Source: Ifrita kowaldi
Taxonomy: Eukaryota > Chordata > Aves > Passeriformes > Cinclosomatidae
NCBI GenBank assembly: GCA_013398055.1
Contig: VZRS01014466.1
Coordinates: 186,001 to 250,000, forward strand
Direction of reading: 5' to 3'
DNA length: 64,000 nt
The notes below the pieces were generated by a model. The model did not search any database. It worked only from the letters and a program-made list of their open reading frames with translations, and was not told the DNA's origin. This document shows, in pieces, positions 46,528 through 59,900 of this stretch. The translations under genes and the position numbers were made by a program. Position 1 is the first letter of the stretch; every line of letters begins with the position of its first letter.

Positions 46528-46640
46528 GGTAGGAATAGACTTCATGGGTCACCTAGTCCATTCCCCTTATGCAATGACAGAATATTGATGGTATCTAGAA
46601 ATGAATTATGTTTTAATTGCATGTTCTGGATAAGTACTTG
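46528..46640 (-). mobile_element. Old CR1-type LINE remnant
   Basis: The segment with GGAATAGACTTCATGGGTCA and CCTAGTCCATTCCCCTT resembles, in reverse orientation, the 3' end of CR1 retrotransposons, where a GGAAnGACCTC..GTCATCTAGTCCA block is characteristic. It is strongly diverged and short, so it is an ancient copy. Boundaries are approximate. Confidence 0.5.
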
Positions 46641-48279
46641 CAGAGTGAATCTAGTTCAGACATCTCAGAGAATTTCATATGCACATTGCACTGTAGAAAG
46701 AGGCAATTTGCATGCAACATGTGAGCTAAAAACTAAACTATGCACGTTCTTCATTTGCTAAAAGTAACCAAAAAAACCCCCCACATTCAATTCCATTTAT
46801 CAAATAGTCATTTATTTGCAAAATGCATATATTTGATACAGTATATTAGATTTTGGTCCAGTGTGTGCTCATGCAAGAGGAAATACAAAAGGAGCTGTCG
46901 GAAGAAGCTGAATTTAGAAGTTGGCTTATGTTAGGATGTACTTTAAAAATGTGTGCAGTATCAAAGGCTTTGCAGATACAAAGCAATAACAGTAAGGACC
47001 GGCTCCTTGAAGCCTTTTGTTGAAAGCCAGGCATTTTTGTATTTCTGTCTGCATATGAATTGTAGAATCAGCCTCGAAGACATTCATAATGTAAGAATTT
47101 CTTGTACACCATCCAAGCTCGGGATACTGTATAATGCCTTAACTATTGGTATTGGTATTTCATGGTTACATAGGATGTTGGGTTATATGATTATGCCACA
47201 GTGCAAAAATTACTGAGCAAAATATTCTTATGGTATTGTTAAGCTGATGGTTATATTTATGTAAGGAGACAGTGAGTTTCACTAACAATATCTTGTTGTA
47301 TTATTTAACTGGACATTCTGGGTTTATTTTGCAGGCTGGCAGTTTAGATTGAAAGACTGATAATTTTATTTTCAGAGAAGTATCCATGTATGCTCCATGC
47401 AGTCAAGCAACCCTTTTCTGCTATTTGATTTATGGTAACATAAACAGATACTGCCTAAAGACAGTAACAGTCAGTCCCTTCCCTAAAGACCTTATACTCC
47501 AAAAGAAACAGACCCTCAGGCAGATTAGCCAAAGAGAGAATTCAATCCATTACCTGTCAGTGACATGATGCTGAATATTTGTATAATCTTGCATTCATTT
47601 ATACTTTTAAATCATTCAAGCTATTCTATGTACCAGGAAAATTGCCCTGATATAGACTTAAGTAGCCATACTTTAAAAAGTTCTAATACAACTCAGAAAA
47701 ACTTACTAGAGGCAGAGTCATCATGCACTCTACTTTGGTAAAACTGGGATAAATCCGGGATTAAACAACAAAACTTCTTACATTTGGGTGTTACAGTAAT
47801 CTTTTAGTCATGTCAAATCTTCAATAATAAAATTCATATTAAACCTAATTACAAACCAAAGTAACTGGTACTTAGACCTAGATTAATAGAAGATTGCCTG
47901 ACACTTGAACATAAGCAATGCAAAAAATGATTTTTGAAGAAAATGTTGCCATTTTATTGCAAGCTTTTGCCCATTGACCAAGCCTCTCCCAGTCTGATTG
48001 AAACTTAGCTCCTGCAGTTGTGGTGTGTGGTGCACTCATGGGTGAACGGGAAGTAATTAGAGCAGCCTGATTTTGTTGTTCATCATCCCTACTGTCATTC
48101 AGAAATGAGCTAAGAAAAACCCAATAAATTAGATGCACATACTCTCTCCATTTTTCCTAAACACACAGCTAATCTTCTATTGCATGCAGACATGTAGGAA
48201 CCCAATTTAGAGACTCACAATTTGGATACCTGTGCCCAGCTGTGACAGTAAAGAAGGTTAGAGGCTGACTGATTTGTGT

Positions 48280-48300
48280 CACAGTCCACAGTCCACAGTC
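48280..48300. repeat. (CACAGTC)3 tandem repeat
   Basis: Three perfect head-to-tail copies of the heptamer CACAGTC. A short simple repeat within intron 5. Confidence 0.9.
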
Positions 48301-49406
48301 ATTTCTGCCTATAAGGTTCCTACTCGTTCTGTGTTCAGTACTGAAAAAGTTCCTCTCATCAACATACCAAACAACCCAAATAAAACCGGCATCTTCAAAG
48401 ATATTTTAAAAAATTAATATTAATCCTAATTGCAGTGCTAATGACAATATGGGACCTGGGCAGAGTTGTGACAATCTTATTTTAATGATACTTCAGAGAT
48501 TTCCAAATTGGACTGCAGGAAACAGGAAGTAGGAATAAATGAAACAAAGCCAAATGAAAGGATGAATGGAAAAAAACATTTTAATGCACACTTGCCTGTT
48601 CCTTAAACATTCATTCAATCAGGACTTCCTGTGATTTTTAATAGCATGGCTCTGTCTGCTCTTTCACACTTGGCTCTGTCGGGAAAGGAGGTAATTTTTT
48701 TGAAGACGATGTTCCTAGTGGAAAGGATTTAGCTAGATGGTAGTAGCTGCCTGCTGAGAGCCTCCTGCAATGCTTTTAAGATAAAAAGAGAAGTAGTAAG
48801 TGTTTGGGATCATTCCCGTATACCTTGTTGGATCATGCATCACTACACCTCCACAACATTCTTGTATGACTTCAGCTTCCTTTGGTGGTGTTTTTAAGCA
48901 ATTTTTTCTATCAAGTCAGATGGATACTGGTTTAATACATGACAACCCCCATTCATATGGCTGATTTTTCTTTCATTTTCTCCGTTAGCATTGGGTCTTC
49001 TTTCTCATTTAATCTCTGCCCCAGTGACTTACTGTTACTGCTGCAGCCCTCAGGATGTAAGACAACATTTCTGTATTTTTTCTTCATCAGTATACCATCT
49101 CCTTTCACATCGTGACTGAAGATACTGTTTCTCATGATTTCTTACTGCTTTTGCTGTGGCTTTTTCTGGCTGTTCTACTACAAATCAGGGGAAAACACAG
49201 TGGAATACATTTGTATGACAAGTGCAGTGTTCCACAGTAACTCCAGCCTCTATTGCCGAAGGTTTATTACAGGTGATTCTGTGTCCAGCTCTCAGTCTAA
49301 AGACTTTAGATACTTATGTTTCCCTGATTCAAGTATGGGAAGAAATATATACTTGCCTTTACATATTTGGATAACTGTCAAAAGTTTGAAGAGGACTATG
49401 AAAAGT

Positions 49407-49450
49407 AAAATATAAACCAAATATAAAATATAAACCAAATACAAAATATA
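49407..49450. repeat. 18-bp AT-rich tandem repeat, 2.4 copies
   Basis: The unit AAAATATAAACCAAATAT starts at 49407 and 49425, the second copy differing at the last base, and a partial third copy starts at 49443. It lies in intron 5. Confidence 0.9.
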
Positions 49451-52400
49451 GTTTAATTTGTGAAAAACATTGCAGTGCCGTGCAACCAAAAGATAAAGAA
49501 CATTTAAAATAAAAAACTACTGATATGCTGATAACTACGAATGGTATGAAACATTTAATGTATTAGACTCTTTATGTGGTTAGTCAGTGTCCAACCCTGA
49601 CTGTCACTAATACTCCCCTGCAAAATCGTTCTGCCCTCATTTACGCTGCTCTAATGTTAAAGCAACTTTTTTTTAGTCATGACTTCAGAAGATTATTTGC
49701 ATATTCCCATCAGTGTAATCGTGAATACAGTCCCATACTGGGTACACAAACCAACATTCGTAGGTGTCACCTGTTAAATGATAGTAGGATTATACTTCTC
49801 TTATGGCTTGCCCTTTTCCCATACTCCACACCCACTTAACAACCTGATTGGAAATAAACACTAACCTTGTTAAACAGAAGAGTAATCACACAGTGTAATT
49901 TAAACGAGAGCTGATTTAAGTAACTCTTGTTAAAAACTCATGCAAAAAACAGTGTTCTGGGGCATGCAGCACTTGAAAGAATGGCACCCTAAGTGTGTTG
50001 AGAAGTTACTCTGCTTGCCTGTTACCATATTAAAGATTGCTTTCTGAAATTAGTACATCTCTTGAGTCACAAAGTAAAAATATTTTCCATGTGATGCCTA
50101 CTTGATTGAGTTTTAATAGAGTATTTATTTTGTCAAAAATAACTTTAGTTCATACTAGAACTTAGTCTTTAATATTAACGATCTATCCCATATGATGTAT
50201 TGATCTCTGTTGAGATTTGATGTTGCTGATATCAAAGAAATTTTACAAATGAGAACTAATACAGGAGGTAAAGTTTACCTGTAGACTCTTAGAATAAGTT
50301 TCAGCTGGAACAATACAGTAACTGTAAGAAAAATGAAATCATAATTTATCCAATTAATCACCAAATAGGAAAGGAACATTATATATTAGAAATCTTTTCA
50401 GATAATGCTAAAATACGTGTGACTTGGAAAAGACCAAGGAGACTTTAATCACAGGCTGCTCTACGATAGAGTGAGACTGCTGATTAAATATTTTAAGAAT
50501 AAATTCACCAGCAGTACCATAAAGTTTACTGGACTCAGTCTTGTCTTCTGATTCTCCAAGAGACATCATTGTGCAGCCTAAAAAGCAGATCAGACCCGCA
50601 AGGCTAACAATGAATCAGGTGGGCTTAATTCTGATTTTATTGCAAGTCAAAGGACTTGTATTCACACAAGTTAACAGTTAAGAATATGGTCCAACACAAT
50701 TTTGCAGTTAGTTTGTTGACATCAGAAAAAACAGGTGTATTTCCAGAGAAATTCAAGGGATCAACACAGCTCTAGTACCAAAATTGCTGCATAAACTACA
50801 TAGCAACATCTAATTCTTTTAAAATTCCACACCAAACATAAGCATGAGCTTAGGCTGTACTAACATCTGTAGAAATACTCACAGGAGTATATATGATTTT
50901 GAAGCTAAATTCTATGGGTCCAGTGCTAAAGAAGGTGCCTCCTTCACTCTGTGAAACAGATGCCAAGAATAATTAAATTTCCCCCTTTCCTTATCTTTCT
51001 ATTCACTTTGAGAGGCAAGAAACACTGCATTGTAAGCAAAATTTTCAGTTGGGACTAAAAAGAAATACTTCTCTTATTTTCAGTTAAATAAAATAAAAAA
51101 CACAAACCCACAACCACCCAAAAAAGAACTTAAGAAAAACACATTTATAATTCATCAGAAATAATGCTGACTGTGAAACACCAAGTCATTTTCATGCAGT
51201 TTGTACAGAAATAAATGTGAGGATAAGGAGAAGAAATAGGAGTGCTATGTGTCACATTTGACACACTAAACACAGAAAGTTTATTGTAACAGCCCTTTCA
51301 TCTGACGCTTGTAGAAATGAGATTGGTCATTTACCTTCTCCTTAATAGATGGGAATACTTTCTAAATGGAGTCCAAAGATCCATAAGAGAGATCTTATTC
51401 TTTAGTAGGATCACCATCTGCTGCCTGCCCTTACTCCTTCAGGAATCTGAGGCCCCCAGACTCACAGGCACTTTGTGTTTTGCTCCTGCAAGAAAACAGG
51501 CTGAATGTGAACTGATGCTCAAGGCTGCTTTTTATTAAAGTATTTTGACTCTCTGGAAGATCAGGACTGAAACTGGGAAATGGTTGGTCAGTGCTGCTTT
51601 GATCCCCCCTTTCCCAGTGATCTCACACGGAGCTGTCCAGGGGCATGTGAGTGAAGCTGTGGCAAAGCCACCGCTCTCCCTACCTGCATTTCCTAAGCAG
51701 GAAACACAGCACGCCTTTCAGAGCATGGGCACTATACATTCACCCCTCCACATTTTGGAAGGGTAAAAAAGTGTGGGACTTCTCAAATGTTGCTTTGTTC
51801 TATAAATTCCTTGTTTATGTCCTTTGAAAAATTCCAAAGTGGTTTGATATTGCAAATACTAATGGTTTCATAAGCAGGGAGTCAATGAAGCATTTTAGTC
51901 CTCTTCCTCTTTCTCAGTTCCCTGCTGTTGAATAAAGGGTGAGCACATGAACCTTTCTTTCAGCATGGCATTCAGCAGTTACTTTCCTCTATCTGGACAC
52001 TGATTCACACAAAGCATCAAAGCATATAGGAACTTAATATCTTGGATAGAAAAAACTTCCTGTTGAAATATTCTGGCTCTGACTGGTAGATTCAGAAGTT
52101 ACTGAAGAAAGAGTTATGCACACATACAGAGGCACATTCCAAGTACAACTGCACTTGTGTAACAGCCTCTGTACATGCTGTAACAGAGCAGGAAAAGGCA
52201 CACATTGAAGTATTTCTGTATTTCTTTTCATTTTTATATCAAGACAAAAGTAAAGCGCTACCAAACTTGGACAGATTTATACTTCCTTCACGCTAGAGCT
52301 AGATGGTAACAGGACAGTCATTTAAGCAAAGACAGACTTGTAAAGATCACTCCCTGCCTTCACCTAGAAATTTTTATAACACACAGGTTTCTAGTAAAGA

Positions 52401-54269
52401 GCTGGAACAATCATAGTTAATATTAAATCATTTCTTCTTGAACTTTGTAGCATTTTATTACAGAGGTTATAGGTAGTAATCACATTTTATTAGGGCATTC
52501 ACTGATTCTGAAAGTTATGTGCATTCACTTCTAAAACCACATTGGCTGTTGCGTGCTGCTTTTTGACAGCAACCTTGCACAGGAGGTTTCCCACTGTTAG
52601 CAGCAACCCATCTGGAGAATCCAAATCCTTCCCTACCTACATAATGCTTTGGAAACCATGCATGCATTCAGAAGTAAAAAATAGCCTCTGGAGTGCACTT
52701 GTCTTACAAAACTTTGATTTGGGGTGATTTGCATCACTATAGCATAAGAAAATGGAGTAACAACTCAAACTATATGTCCACAATGACTTGTGAGTGATCT
52801 CCTAACTGCATTTGAAAGAAAGTTCAACCATTCCTTGAACCTGTATGCTTCAGGCTGAACAGTTCAGACAGATGTTTAATCACTTCATATTCACTAGGAA
52901 ATGGCTATTCAATGGCCGTAGAATTTAAAAGTGGCACTACAAGATAAATGCTTCATGTTATTCCATATTTGCATTCCCTCTTAGAAGCATAAGTAAAAAT
53001 AATTCAGCTGAATCCAGCACAGTTTTATCACATAAATTTCAATTATCGTGTTTTTTTAAAATCATTAGATACCCTTTTAAATTTTTAGTAGCAGAAAAAC
53101 CCAAAGCTACAGTGGCAAGTGGATGTAAATGAACAGGGATGAAAAAGGATTCTCCAGCTTCTGAGAAAAGCAGGTGTAAACTGGGTAAAAGGTGAGTGCA
53201 TTGTTTAACTGAATGTGCAGCAATAATTATAAGGAAAATATTTAACTTAGAGCAACACAAAAAAACCATGACCCTGAAATTTTTAACAGGTAATTCATCA
53301 AGTGTCAGGCTGAAAATACCTCTTCAGAAGAAAAATTGTAATAAATCTGCAGTTGTTGGTTACAGTATGCGAAATATTGTGAAACACTTTCCTAAAAGAA
53401 AGACACAGTGTGGTGTTGATAAGATTAAGGTGAATTTCAGCAAAGCATACACATTATTCTTCATTTTACTGTTTGGCAATTTCAGTGTTGTTCTTCAGAG
53501 AAAACAAAAGTTTATAATGATTAACGTTCTGTGCTGTGGGAAGCATACACTCTACAACAATACTACTCTTGTGTCACACTAGCTTTCCTCATCTGTAACA
53601 TCAGCACAAATAGTTTTTCAGATGAGTAACCAGCATTTCTGAGATAAGACCTCCCTTTAACTACAATTGATAAGGTGTGATTGTGTATTTCAGTGTCAAT
53701 AGAGGCCTCAGCGAGCCTTACAAACTTCCACTGAATCCCATATCAAAAGCTCAGAGCCCAGCTGAGGGGAGGCCAGTGTTTAGCAGGCAGACGTGACACT
53801 CCCATTCCCATGTTTTTCTCCTGCCAAGAGACAGTGTGTCACCACAGTGCTCAGGGTTAGACCTTTACTCAAATTGAGAATCCATTTCCTCTATTCCTGG
53901 AAATACTCTATCTGGCTTGCATTATGTTGGCAAGATAAATTACGCAAACTAATAGATGCATCTAAATGTATTCTCATGCATGCCTGTTTTCCAATCCTTG
54001 TTAGTGGAAAACTCAGAAAAAAATTCTTTTAAGTCACCTTATAATTCCAGCTGGCAGTGTAGGAACTCAGACACGCCACCACAGAATTCTGTGTTCAAAC
54101 CTGTATTCAGACACTTAACAGAATCAAGTTCATTGGGCAGATGGATACCACACCTGTGCTGTTGTCAACCACCATCCTCTGCTTCTCTAACACAAAGTAC
54201 TTCCTCCTTCCCTGCCCCAGCAGCATCACTTGCAGTCACACGAACCCTTTAAGTCTGCATCTCATCCTC

Positions 54270-54560
54270 CTCACCTTCAAGGTTTTACTCAATATCCAGT
54301 TTCCCTTTGTCTTCTCCCACCANAAGCCACCTCCTAAGAACTCCCTTTGCTTCCCTTGTCACTTAAGAGCAGTTTTACATGTGTGATGTTTTACTCATTT
54401 CATACTTGTAACATTATTCCTCTTTCGTGCTGCCCTGCCTGCTGGAAATGATCTCCTATTTCTTTTGAGTCACACACCTTTCATTACCTTCTTCCATATC
54501 TTTCTTTAAAAGCCATTTCTTCAGCAACAATTTCCAGTTATGCTGTCCCCACTGGTGTGT
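54270..54560 (+). mobile_element. Possible ancient L2-type LINE remnant
   Basis: The pyrimidine-rich order of short blocks here (CTCATCCTCCTCACCTTCAA, then CTGGAAATGATCTCC, then ATCTTTCTTTAAAAGCCAT) recalls the 3' coding end of L2/L3 class LINEs, where a Trp-Asn/Leu-Pro region is followed by FKxxLKTHLF. The match is by eye, diverged and without a clear terminus. It could also be chance in a C/T-rich stretch. Confidence 0.3.
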
Positions 54561-56788
54561 CTTCATCTCAATGCCACTGTCCAGAGAGGACCTAAATTTA
54601 ACCATCTGGGCACAGTATTCACTCACGCTTTTGCTTGAGGTTTGATAGCTGCGAAATGGGCATCTCATTTGACAACTTGCTTAGGTAAGACTTGGGTTAC
54701 ATTATCCTTGTGTCAGTGTTCTGTTATGGCAGGAAGCAGCTGCAGATTTGGGGAGTGTTCTTGCAGCACGCATGTGTTGGCCATACAATGCTTAACTTTT
54801 ATTTCTAGGTATTCCTTGTAGTTCAGACAACAGGAACTTTTTTCTTATTGGTGTTAAAACATTGAAAATACTCCTAAAGATCTCCACAAAACAAAAAAAC
54901 CCTCAAAATTTAGCCATTAGTACAAGCTTGTGAGCTTGTTTTAATTTGTTGCGTACCACAATTGAAAATGTTGTTGATTATGTCTGGTCCCAGACTGGAC
55001 TTAAATATCTTGGTGACAGAATGCTACCTTTTCTCCTGCTTCTGCTGTTAATGGCAGAGCAGCCTACTCTGGCTTTAGAGTCAGAAGACTGAAGTCCACA
55101 AGAGGATTTTCCTGCAAAGGACCTTCCTCTTCAGAACCAAACTTGAGTCTCTTTGCCTTCAGGATCAGTTTCAGGCACATTCAGTTTAAGGCACATAATC
55201 GTTTTGGTCAGATAATATGCTTCTGCAACTCATTTATCAACATGCCATGGAACCACAAAGGTGTTTGTGTTCTGGCTGCACTTACACACATCATAAACTT
55301 TACCAGCACATTCTAACATAAGAAGTGGTGCATTACTGGTTTTGTTCAATGTGATCTAAGTGCCTTTCCTCGTCTATATGTCTTTCAGAAGAAGGCTGGA
55401 ACTAGTCATCTGTCCTACCTTTTAGTAATACACAATCCTCATTAAAGTCATGTCTCTTTCTTCCTAGTGCAAACTGGGAGGTGTCTGCTGCCCCACCATC
55501 TCTCTTCAAATGGCAAAAGCAGCTGGATCTAATAGTCTTCTGCAGGCAACATGGTGTTTGGGATGTGCACAGAGCTGTTTATGCTATCCATTTTATGGGC
55601 TTTCACTTTGTAAATTACAGTGAATACAGAGCAGTAGATTCTGTGAACCACTAGCAGATGTTTGCTGTACTAGTTTTGTGAGTCTTATAAAACAGCAGGA
55701 ATAGACTATGTGCAAAACAATTTTTTGTGATTTTGCCATCTCACACTGTTCTCACAGCACCGGTTCGCTAATGATAGGGTAAAGCTAGGGAGGTAAGCTT
55801 TGATTGTGGAGTAGCTGCTGTTGGGATCTTCAGAAAGCCAGACCTGTAAAGTGTAGTTTGTTTTCAAAAGCCTGTGGCTGAGACAGCTGGCTTACACTGG
55901 AAATACATAGTCATTTATAGTACATTCAAATGCTTGACCTCTTATTCAGGTATTAGGTGTTATTACAAGGATGCTGAAGGTTTAAATTCTCTCAAAACTT
56001 GTTTTCTTCAGATGTAAGCTGTGATAGCTTTGTGTGAAACAGTAATTTGGGTGACATTATCATGTTAGCATGATTTCTTTGATTTTTGTGATTTTTTTTC
56101 AGCATTTTTTGTTCAGAGAAGAAAATTATCAAAGAATAGTTTCGTGTAAAAAGCAAGAGTAATAGAATCTCTACATTTCAAATAATTAATTTAAACCTGG
56201 CCCAAGTGCATCAATGTGGTAATTTACTGTCCTTTCCTGAGCCAACAAATCACTTGGTTGAAATAGTTTTGTAGTCAAATACATGTGGGAAGAGGAAGAG
56301 ATCTTTAATACCAACTCAGCCTTGCTCTGTATCTTGCACTTTTTAATTTGCAAGGGACCTGTCTCTGACTTGGGCCTGTTGCAGCAATAACACTTGTAAA
56401 TCTTCAGATTCCTTATTATTTCCAGAAGCTGAGGTTCAAAGATGGGGAGTATGAGAAAATTCACATCAGCATTATTTCCTGCTCGTTTTGGGTAAAAATG
56501 AAATCCCATTGCCATAAATACACAATTACTACTACTTTGCATAACAGTGCCATAGTTCTGCTTTCCTGGAATCTAATCAAGAGTAAATATTCTATACATT
56601 TTACAGATAAAGGCTACAGCAGTGTTCTGTTTATTCAACTGCAGACAGCAATTCTGGGGATGAATAATTCTAGACAGCATCTCTGTCCTCCTGATGTCAG
56701 CCAGTAGTGTGAAGGAGAACTGTGTCCATAGTGAGATGTCAGACTTACTCCCAGAGTGATGTCACCAGTATTTGTGTTTCCTTTACAG

Positions 56789-56908
56789 GTTGATGACCAA
56801 ATGAAGTTGCTTCAGAACTGCTGGAGCGAACTCTTAATTCTAGATCATATTTACCGGCAAGTGGTACACGGGAAAGAAGGCTCCATCCTTCTGGTTACCG
56901 GGCAACAA
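56789..56908 (+). CDS. NR5A2: NR5A2 coding exon 6 (residues 371-410, ligand-binding domain helices 4-5)
   Basis: This 120-nt exon encodes 40 residues, starting [20 protein letters not shown] and ending with LVTGQQ. The segment is the nuclear-receptor signature region of the ligand-binding domain (helices 3-5 and the beta turn). H390 and R393 correspond to pocket residues of human LRH-1. The acceptor ..GTTTCCTTTACAG and donor GTGAGT at 56909 are good, and the exon is phase 0 at both ends. Residue 404 is Leu, where I recall Phe in human and mouse. The rest of the ligand-binding domain, including the AF-2 helix LLIEML, is not found in the following 7 kb and should lie downstream of the window. 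Confidence 0.97.
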
Positions 56909-59900
56909 GTGAGTGTTTGGTCTGAGAGAAATAGTCATCTCTTGTTTTTAGAATAGGTTTCAAAATAGCAGAGTTTAACTAGGTCAGAAGCACTCCTGTG
57001 TTCTCAGAGATGCTCCACAAATGCTGTAGGTAAAATCACTTGTGCACTCTGTTTCTAGTCTGCCAATTACAGATAAACCTAAAAAAGCAGATATAATCAT
57101 AAGCACTTTGCTTTTCAAATGCTTCAGTAATTGAAAAATAGCAGATGAGAAGTGTTTCTCAAGAAGTAATATTTCCTTGGGGCTAAAATGGTTTCTGACA
57201 ACAACACTCTCAAACCTAATGCTTTAGGTTTAAGCAAGTATAGCTTTTCTTCCCTTCAGAATTGTGATTTACTGAAAAGAAGCCCAAGCTGAGCCAGAAA
57301 TCTAGAGAAGCTGCTGCTTACTACCTCAGAAATACCTTGCTTTTAGGGACATATGTACATGTGTGAGAAATTGGGCGGCTGAGACATCTAATACCAGGAA
57401 AATGATTCTGTCCATAGGCTATAAAAGCAGGTATTGTCTCAGAAACTGTCTCTGGGTATGCACCCTGCAGTTTCTGCACAGCTATCCAGGGGTTAATTTT
57501 CTTCATGCGTCAGATACATGGATCTCCCAAAATGCAAGATCTCTAATGTAGCAAATATTAAGAAAGCTGTGAGAAAACACAAAAGAAATAGAAAGTTTTT
57601 TCTCCATACTTTCCAAAGCACAACGAACTTGATAGTAAAACAAGAGCCTTATTCCTAAGATTGTTGTTCTGCTTTAACAGAAAAAAAAATGACAGTATCA
57701 AAGAAAAGCAAAGTGTGCCTGTACATTATGTTTCTGACTTGAAGTGAAAACAAACGATGGCTCTTTGGTATTAAAGTAGCTGCAAGCTGAACTGCCTCAA
57801 TTTATACATACATGGGAAAGAGCTCCTTTTCCTGTGCTACACCATTTGTGTCTGCATGTTGTGGAATCTGCTTGCAGCTTTAGCTATAATTTTAAAGCTG
57901 CAGCCATTTCTTAAGACTAAGAACAAGTGTTCATAAGAATCAGAAGGACTCTGATTCTTCTGTTGGCATTTAGGATTAAGAGGTCTAGAGTAGAAAGGAG
58001 AAATTATTGACTTGTTCAAGAAAGAGTTAGGAAAACTCAAATTCTAGCTATGGAACTGACTCCTGCACTTCGTGGAAAAGTCACTAACCTACCTCAGATC
58101 TTGTTGTACTCCTTAATTATATTAGCAAAAGTTAGTTTAGTTGCATTACTCTTGATTTATATTGGTGCTATTGAGAAAATGACCGATTCCCTTTCCATTT
58201 CATCCTCTGCAAAAGACAGACAATTTTACTGGCAATTATTTCATTTACCACACAGGATGCTTGCTTGCTCCTGTGTTCATAAAGCTGTAAGTATATTGAC
58301 AGGTTTCTGTTCCTGAGAGAACTGCTAAATTAGTGTCTCCTTTGTTATGTGATTAGCACTGTTTTAAAGGTACTGAGTGCCTAAGTCCCACTGAAATCAT
58401 TAGAGACATCTAACTACCCTTAAATTCTAGCCATTGTCCCCATTTTCCCACAGTAATAATTTTTACCTCATTAGCCACTTTTATCTTTTCTTGAAAATAA
58501 AAACCCCAGCTGCACATGATCTCAAGGCAAAGCAGAGCGTTTCTTCACTGTTGGACAACAGGTAGCAGGACGCTTATTAAAAGTACCACTTGCAAACCAG
58601 CAGCTGGATTGGGAAGCTGTGTATTTCCAGGCAGTCTCCAACTAGGTTAAAACCGGGCTATGTTGGAATGACTGCATCCATTTTTGCCCATTTTTGTAAA
58701 CTAGTTTTAGTACATCCTTCTTTAAATACAATTTTTCCTTTCCTATGCCAAAGTTTGTAATTTTCAAGTTGGCACAAGCACCCCCAGAGTCTCCCATCAC
58801 CTTCTTTACTTTCCTCTTTGCACTTAGGCTGAGAGCAGGAGCCATATCACTACAACAGCAACAAGAACCCTACAGTCAGTCCTTTTTCCCAATTCACTAT
58901 TGCTAACAGCTGCAGAACATACATGCAGAAACAGGTAGACACTAGACCTGAATTACACAGTCTCTGGCTGCTGTTTCTGAAATCTGCCCGTAATGCCCCT
59001 GTTTTGTCCCGATTTCACTCAGCCCTGGCCACTGGATCCCCAGAGAAAGCCAGAATGCTTCCAGGAGCAGGCACCTGCCGCTGCCTGGCTGTCCATGGCA
59101 CACGTCTCACAGAAAGGCTGCTGGTAGTTGAGGTGTTGCAGTGGCGCCGGTGCTGTGCCTGTACATGACTTGTATGCAATTTCTCCATCAAAAGCATTTA
59201 CTTTAAACCAGCATCTATTTAAATGATTTTCATAGATAAAAATCATTCCTTGAAGAACAATTTTTATTTAGATGGACAAGGCTGGGTGAGCTAAGCAGAG
59301 GCTTTAAAATATCTAGAATTGCCAGAGCCACAAATCTTAAATTCACAGCATAACCCAGGTTGGAAGGAATTTTAAGGAGTCACCAGTCCAACCCCCTGCT
59401 CAAAGCAGGTTTCTCAGGGCTTTGTCCAGTTGGGCTTTGAAAACATCCAAGGATGGAAACTGCAAAACATCTGTGTGCAGCCAGTACCACTGCCTGACAA
59501 TCTCTATGGGGAGAAAGTTCTTCCTTAGCTCTCCCATGAACCCTTTATTTTTTTTCCAGCTTACACCCCACGCTCATCACTCTCCTCCTCCTTCAGCCCT
59601 GATACAACCCACAGAGCCCAGGAAATCTTGTTAGGAAAGACTGAGGCAAAGGTGGCACTGAGAACCTCAACCCAGTCTGCACTTGCTACCACAAAATCAC
59701 CATCTGAACCCAGCAGCATTTCCACATTTTCCTGGTTTATCCCAGACTAGCAATTTGACATCCCTTGCAAGTCTCAACTACAGCTGAAAGCTTTTTTAAC
59801 ATCATCACTCCATGCCAGTGGACATGGACATGGATGGTAGTTCCACGTTTCTTGTCCTGAGCCATTCCTGGCTTCAGCTGCTGCACACTGCTCAGTAGTG

